Shown: positions 60,290 through 64,000 of the stretch, in pieces | Numbering within the stretch: position 1 is the first letter of the stretch | Layout of the letters: each line of letters begins with the position of its first letter | NCBI RefSeq assembly: GCF_023073335.1 | Contig: NZ_JADPJG010000008.1 | Location: 121,588 to 185,587 of the forward strand | Length of the DNA: 64,000 bases | Reading direction: 5' to 3' | DNA from: Bradyrhizobium sp. 21 | GTDB lineage: Bacteria; Pseudomonadota; Alphaproteobacteria; Rhizobiales; Xanthobacteraceae | Program-made: the position numbers and the translations under genes | The notes under the pieces: model-generated | What the model was told of the DNA's origin: nothing | The model's database searches: none | Seen by the model: the letters and a program-made list of their open reading frames with translations, nothing else

Positions 60290-61315
60290 GTGAGTAACGA
60301 TCCCGTCGTCGCGATTGTCGGCGTCACCGGTGCGGTGGGCGCCGAATTCATCGCCACCATGGACAAGCGCGGCTTTCGCGTCGGCAAGCTCAAGGCGCTG
60401 GCGAGCGCGCGGTCGGCCGGCAAGACGGTGTCGTTTCGCGGGCAGAACGTCGTCATCGAGGAACTGACCGAGCGCGCCTTTGAGGGCGTCGACATCGCGC
60501 TGTTTTCGGCCGGCGGCAGCATCTCCAAGAAGTACGCGCCGATCGCGGTCAAGGCCGGCGCCGTCGTTGTCGACAACTCCTCCGCTTTCCGCATGGATCC
60601 GAACGTGCCGCTGGTGATCCCCGAGGTCAACGGCAACCGCATCCGCGACCACAAGGGCATCATCGCCAACCCGAATTGCGCGGCGATCACCGCGCTCGTG
60701 CCGCTCTGGCCGATCCACCAGAACAACCGCATCAAGCGCGTGATCATCTCGACCTACCAGGCCGCATCCGGCGCCGGCGCCGCCGCGATGGAGGAGCTGG
60801 TCGAGTCCACCCGCGCCAATCTCAACGGGCAGGTCTATACGCCCAAGGTGATGCCGCACCCCTACGCCTTCAACCTCTTCAACCACAACACGGCCATCGA
60901 TCCCGAGACCGGCTACAACGACGAAGAGACCAAGGTCATCAAGGAAACCCGCAAGATTTTTGAGGACGACAAGATCGCCATTGGCGTGACTTGCGTCCGC
61001 GTGCCGGTGCTGCGCGCCCATTGCGAGGCCATCACCTTCGAATGCGAGAAAGAGATCACCGAGGATCAGGTCCGCGCCATCATGGCGCAGGCGCCAGGCG
61101 TCAAAGTCGTCGACGACCGCGTGAAGAATTACTTCCCGATGCCGATCGACGCCTCGGGCCAGGACGACGTCCTGGTCGGCCGCATCCGCAAGGATCTCAG
61201 CGATCCCTCAGGGCATTCGATCTCGATGTTCGTGGCGGCGGATCAGTTGCTCAAGGGCGCGGCGCTGAACGCGGTGCAGATCGCGGAGCTGCTGCCGCAG
61301 CGGGTGATGGCGTAA
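60290..61315 (+). CDS. asd: Aspartate-semialdehyde dehydrogenase
   Basis: A 341-residue enzyme making aspartate semialdehyde, the branch point to lysine/diaminopimelate, threonine, methionine and isoleucine. The N-terminal nucleotide motif is VAIVGVTGAVGAEF, with the conserved FSAGGSISKKYAP and VVDNSSAFRMDPNVPLVIPEVN. The active-site C130 is in ANPNCAAI. The family block STYQAASGAGAAAMEEL follows. The start is GTG at 60290 with GGAGGAG just upstream; an ATG at 60278 would lie ahead of this site. Expression appears controlled by the Thr/Lys leader. Confidence 0.95.
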   Translation: MSNDPVVAIVGVTGAVGAEFIATMDKRGFRVGKLKALASARSAGKTVSFRGQNVVIEELTERAFEGVDIALFSAGGSISKKYAPIAVKAGAVVVDNSSAFRMDPNVPLVIPEVNGNRIRDHKGIIANPNCAAITALVPLWPIHQNNRIKRVIISTYQAASGAGAAAMEELVESTRANLNGQVYTPKVMPHPYAFNLFNHNTAIDPETGYNDEETKVIKETRKIFEDDKIAIGVTCVRVPVLRAHCEAITFECEKEITEDQVRAIMAQAPGVKVVDDRVKNYFPMPIDASGQDDVLVGRIRKDLSDPSGHSISMFVAADQLLKGAALNAVQIAELLPQRVMA

Positions 61316-61329
61316 CCAAGAAGGTGCGA

Positions 61330-61419
61330 AGGGTGGATTAGCCGAAGGCGCAATCCACCTCTTCTGCTTCCGCGGAGACAGACTGTGGTGGGTTACGCCT
61401 TGCGGCTAACCCACCCTAC
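61330..61419. repeat. Palindromic repeat overlapping the queA stop
   Basis: AGGGTGGATTAGCCGAAGGC (from 61330) is mirrored by GCGGCTAACCCACCCTACG (to 61419) with a further GGTGGGTTACGCCTTGC pair. It is another dispersed element of Bradyrhizobium type. The queA stop codon (61416-61418) lies within its right edge. Confidence 0.7.
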
Positions 61420-62489
61420 GGCTCTGCCCGAAACAGCAAACACGCATCCCCATACGAATAGAACCGGTACCCGTCCGCGATCGCATGCGCATACGCCTGC
61501 TGCATCGTCTCGAGCCCAGAGAACGCCGAGACCAGCATGAACAGCGTCGATTTTGGCAAATGGAAATTGGTCATCAAGATATCGACGGCGCGGAAGCGAT
61601 AGCCCGGCGTGATGAAGATCGACGTGTCGGCGGCGAAGGGCTGGATGGTGCCGTCCTCGCTTGCTGCGCTCTCGAGCAGCCGCAATGACGTGGTGCCAAC
61701 CGCCACGATACGGCCGCCGTTCCTCCGCGCGGTGTTGAGCCGCTCGGCGGTCTCGGCCGGAATCGTGCCCCACTCGGCATGCATCTTGTGGCCGTCGGTG
61801 TCGTCCACCTTGACTGGCAGGAACGTCCCTGCCCCGACATGCAGCGTGACGCGGTTGATGCCGATGCCGCGCGCGTGCAGCGCCTGCTCCAGCGCCGGCG
61901 TGAAATGCAGGCCTGCCGTCGGCGCGGCAACGGCGCCTTCGTTCGCCGCGAACATGGTCTGGTAGTCGGCGAGGTCTTGCTCGTCCGGCGTGCGTTTGGA
62001 AGCGATATAGGGCGGCAGCGGCGGGCTGCCGAGATCGGCGATGGCCTGATCCAGCGCCGGGCCGTGGAACGAGAATGACAGGGTCACCTCGCCCTCGGCG
62101 CCCTTGGCCTCGACCTCGGCATCGAGATGGCCGAGCAGGCAGACCTTGCTCTCATTGCCGAAGCGGATGCGGTCGCCGGCCGTGAGTTTCTTGGCGGGCT
62201 TCACCAGCGCCTGCCAGCGCGAGCCGTCGAGGCGTTTGATCAGCGTCGCCTCGATCTTCGGCTCGGTCTCGCGGCCGATGCGGCGGCCTTTCAATTGCGC
62301 CGCGATCACCTTGGTGTCGTTGACGACGAGCTGGTCGCCCGGCTTCAGCCATTGCGGCAGGTCGGCGATGATTTGGTCGCGCAACGTGGCGTGCTCCACG
62401 ACGAGCATTTTCGCGGAGTCGCGCGGCTGCGCCGGGCGCAGTGCAATGCGCTCGGGGGGGAGAGCGAAATCGAAGAGGTCGGTGCGCAT
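61416..62489 (-). CDS. queA: S-adenosylmethionine:tRNA ribosyltransferase-isomerase
   Basis: A 357-residue enzyme that attaches the ribosyl moiety of SAM to preQ1 in tRNA, giving epoxyqueuosine. Matches to QueA include [60 protein letters not shown] and [20 protein letters not shown]. It works after Tgt, whose gene is 4.5 kb away. The start at 62489 is the standard one. The stop lies in an intergenic repeat. Confidence 0.96.
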   Translation of the reverse strand: MRTDLFDFALPPERIALRPAQPRDSAKMLVVEHATLRDQIIADLPQWLKPGDQLVVNDTKVIAAQLKGRRIGRETEPKIEATLIKRLDGSRWQALVKPAKKLTAGDRIRFGNESKVCLLGHLDAEVEAKGAEGEVTLSFSFHGPALDQAIADLGSPPLPPYIASKRTPDEQDLADYQTMFAANEGAVAAPTAGLHFTPALEQALHARGIGINRVTLHVGAGTFLPVKVDDTDGHKMHAEWGTIPAETAERLNTARRNGGRIVAVGTTSLRLLESAASEDGTIQPFAADTSIFITPGYRFRAVDILMTNFHLPKSTLFMLVSAFSGLETMQQAYAHAIADGYRFYSYGDACLLFRAEP

Positions 62490-62513
62490 GTCGGGCTCGG
62501 CGCCACACAGTCA

Positions 62514-62624
62514 CTCCTCATCCTGAGGAGCGCGGAACGCGCGTCTCGAAGGATGAAGGCCTCGCTGCTGCAGCTCGGCCTTCATGGTTCGAGACGGCGC
62601 TACGCGCCTCCTCACCATGAGGAG
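62514..62624. repeat. 'CCTCATCCTGAGGAG' dispersed repeat, copy 2
   Basis: CTCCTCATCCTGAGGAG at the left is complementary to CTCCTCACCATGAGGAG at the right, and the interior GTCTCGAAGGATGAAGGCC and GGCCTTCATGGTTCGAGAC pair. It is the same family as the copy at 53978-54093. Confidence 0.85.
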
Positions 62625-62630
62625 AAACGC

Positions 62631-63095
62631 CTACTCCGCGTCAGCCGCCATCCGCGCCTTGACGATCTTGTCGGGGTTCTGCACCGGCTCGCCGCGCTTG
62701 ATCTTGTCGACGTTCTCCATGCCCTCGGTGACCTTGCCCCACACCGTGTACTGGTTGTCGAGGAAGCGGGCGTCGTCGAACACGATGAAGAACTGGCTGT
62801 CGCCGGAATCCGGGCTGGCGGCGCGGGCCATCGACGTGGTGCCGCGCACATGCGGCTCCTTGTTGAACTCGGCCTTCAGCTTCTGGCCGGAGCCGCCGGT
62901 GCCGGTGCCCTGCGGGCAGCCGGTCTGCGCCATGAAGCCGTCGATGACGCGATGGAACACGATGCCGTCGTAAAAGCCCTCGCGCACCAGCTCCTTGATG
63001 CGCGCGACGTGGCCGGGCGCCAGGTCGGGCCGCATCTCGATGGTGACGGGGCCCTGCGTGGTCTCGAGGATCAGGGTGTTTTCGGTGGCGCTCAT
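62631..63095 (-). CDS. ppiB: Peptidyl-prolyl cis-trans isomerase, cyclophilin (cytoplasmic)
   Basis: A 154-residue cyclophilin without signal peptide. Conserved features are GFYDGIVFHRVIDGFMAQTG (catalytic Arg in FHR), GTGGSGQKLKAEFNKEPHVR, RAASPDSGDSQFFIVFDDAR and LDNQYTVWGKVTEGMENVDK. It catalyses prolyl isomerisation. It overlaps the upstream TolA-like gene by 4 bases and lies next to another cyclophilin gene, so the three are probably an operon. Confidence 0.93.
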   Translation of the reverse strand: MSATENTLILETTQGPVTIEMRPDLAPGHVARIKELVREGFYDGIVFHRVIDGFMAQTGCPQGTGTGGSGQKLKAEFNKEPHVRGTTSMARAASPDSGDSQFFIVFDDARFLDNQYTVWGKVTEGMENVDKIKRGEPVQNPDKIVKARMAADAE

Positions 63096-63517
63096 GCTCG
63101 TCTCTCTTGGGTTGGGGGTGAAGTCTTGTCAGGTGAGGTTTTGCGGTTGCGAAACTGGATCGCGAATGGACGCCCCGCAGCGGCGCCGGCCATCGCATCG
63201 GTAAATGGCATCGGCGAGCAGCGTTGCAACGCCTGCATCACCGCGATCCGGTATTGCAGCCGGTCCTCATCGGAGGCCTCCGCGGATTCATAGGTAATCC
63301 TCGGATGGCCCAAAATGTTTCCGGCCCGGTTAAAGCTCACGACGACCGTGATGTCGATCGGGCGAGCCTTGGCGGCCGGTGGCGGCTTCCAGCAGGTCCG
63401 CAGGTGCCGGAAAATGTCCTGGATGGTATTGACCTGGGCGTCTGCGGCGGCCGCGCTGGAGGTGCCGAACAGCAGCACCGCAGCAACCAGCAGAAGCCTG
63501 TTGCCGCAGCGCGCCAT
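63092..63517 (-). CDS. Exported TonB/TolA C-terminal-like protein
   Basis: A 141-residue periplasmic protein. Signal peptide MARCGNRLLLVAAVLLFGTS (cleavage near AAAAD). The domain that follows (LRTCWKPPPAAKARPIDITV, VVSFNRAGNILGHPRITYES, MQALQRCSPMPFTDAMAGAA, GRPFAIQFRN) has the order of the TolA/TonB C-terminal fold with two cysteines. The proline-rich tail is basic. Its ATG is followed by two cyclophilins' frames around it; it overlaps ppiB. Confidence 0.75.
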   Translation of the reverse strand: MARCGNRLLLVAAVLLFGTSSAAAADAQVNTIQDIFRHLRTCWKPPPAAKARPIDITVVVSFNRAGNILGHPRITYESAEASDEDRLQYRIAVMQALQRCSPMPFTDAMAGAAAGRPFAIQFRNRKTSPDKTSPPTQERRA

Positions 63518-63526
63518 GACCTTCTC

Positions 63527-64000
63527 CTATTTGATGTCGGAGGCGACCTGCACCTTCACCATCTTGTCGGGATCAGTGACCGTGCCGCTGCCTGAACCGG
63601 GAGGAGCCTTCTTCAGCTTGTCGACGACGTCCATGCCCTGCACGACCTCGCCGATCACGGTGTACTGGTTGTCGAGGCTGCCGCCGTCGGCGAACATGAT
63701 GAAGAACTGCGAGTTGGCGGTGTCGACGCTGTCGCCGCGCCGCGCCATCCCGACGATGCCGCGGGCAAAATGCACCTTGGAGAATTCCTGCTTCAGGTTC
63801 GGATATTTCGAGCCGCCGGTGCCGTTGAATTTCTCGCCGTCGCCGGTCTGCGCCATGAAGCCGTCCATCACGCGGTGGAACGGCACGTTGTTGTAATAGC
63901 CCTCGCGCGCGAGCTGCTTGATGCGCTCGGCGTGCTGCGGCGCCAGATCGGTCCGCAGCTTGATGACGATGCGGCCCTTGGTGGTGTCGATGACGATGGC
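63527..64000 (-). CDS. Peptidyl-prolyl cis-trans isomerase, second cyclophilin, 5' end missing
   Basis: A cyclophilin with its N-terminus beyond the window. The visible 157 residues begin in AIVIDTTKGRIVIKLRTDLA and include FHRVMDGFMAQTGDGEKFNG, ARGIVGMARRGDSVDTANSQ, FFIMFADGGSLDNQYTVIGE and the end DPDKMVKVQVASDIK. The FHR and Q-F-F-I motifs are intact. Its missing start may encode a signal peptide (periplasmic PpiA type), which cannot be told here. It lies 10 bp upstream of the TolA-like gene. Confidence 0.92.
   Translation of the reverse strand, partial: AIVIDTTKGRIVIKLRTDLAPQHAERIKQLAREGYYNNVPFHRVMDGFMAQTGDGEKFNGTGGSKYPNLKQEFSKVHFARGIVGMARRGDSVDTANSQFFIMFADGGSLDNQYTVIGEVVQGMDVVDKLKKAPPGSGSGTVTDPDKMVKVQVASDIK

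Overview
The window reads as chromosomal DNA of an alphaproteobacterium, almost certainly Bradyrhizobium or a very close relative. The evidence is high GC, a phosphatidylcholine synthase, an IalB-family protein, HspQ, an ndvB/ndvC/ndvD-type cyclic beta-glucan locus in the arrangement known from Bradyrhizobium, many very small lineage-typical proteins, and several intergenic palindromic repeats of the kind scattered through Bradyrhizobium genomes. Nearly all of it is core chromosome. The one clear accessory insertion is a 2.6-kb element in a tRNA-Lys gene.

Layout. 1-8 kb: 3' end of rimO, a hypothetical protein, an acetylornithine-type aminotransferase behind an apparent arginine attenuator, a quinone oxidoreductase, TerC and phosphatidylcholine synthase (coupled by ATGA), a UbiH-type hydroxylase, an AEC transporter and HspQ. 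8-16 kb: IalB, a peptide-type solute-binding protein followed by a degenerate adenylate-forming protein, a degenerate GGDEF protein, and a beta-trefoil plus aerolysin-like protein. 16-31 kb: housekeeping (mfd-sdhE, recG, a ketopantoate-reductase-like gene, glmS, glmU) with a regulator, small enzymes and DUF502 between. 31-38.3 kb: a SPOR-like membrane protein, then ndvC, ndvD and ndvB, which together make cyclic beta-(1,3),(1,6)-glucan. 38.66-41.4 kb: tRNA-Lys(UUU) and a small island flanked by a 38-bp copy of the tRNA 3' end; cargo is a CheY-like receiver, a partner protein and several tiny proteins, with no recognisable integrase. 41.4-51 kb: mostly small exported, zinc-ribbon or coiled-coil hypotheticals, with a NUDIX hydrolase, an AI-2E-type permease, an outer-membrane barrel and a formyltransferase-like enzyme. 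51-64 kb: RidA, an EamA permease, an exported caspase-like protein with a peptidoglycan-binding domain, a lone BrnA-like protein behind cysK, tgt, a TetR-type regulon (patatin lipoprotein, TetR, PepSY protein), asd behind a Thr/Lys-rich leader peptide, queA and two cyclophilins.

The strongest unusual signals are two leader-peptide attenuators of the same design: a -35/-10 pair placing the start point at or next to the leader ATG, a short peptide rich in the relevant amino acid, then a terminator hairpin just before the structural gene. One precedes the argD-like gene (Arg-rich leader), the other precedes asd (Thr/Lys-rich leader). Others are the aerolysin-like protein, a Tgt lacking all four zinc ligands, two near-identical 19-bp operators bracketing the TetR gene, and the tRNA-Lys island.
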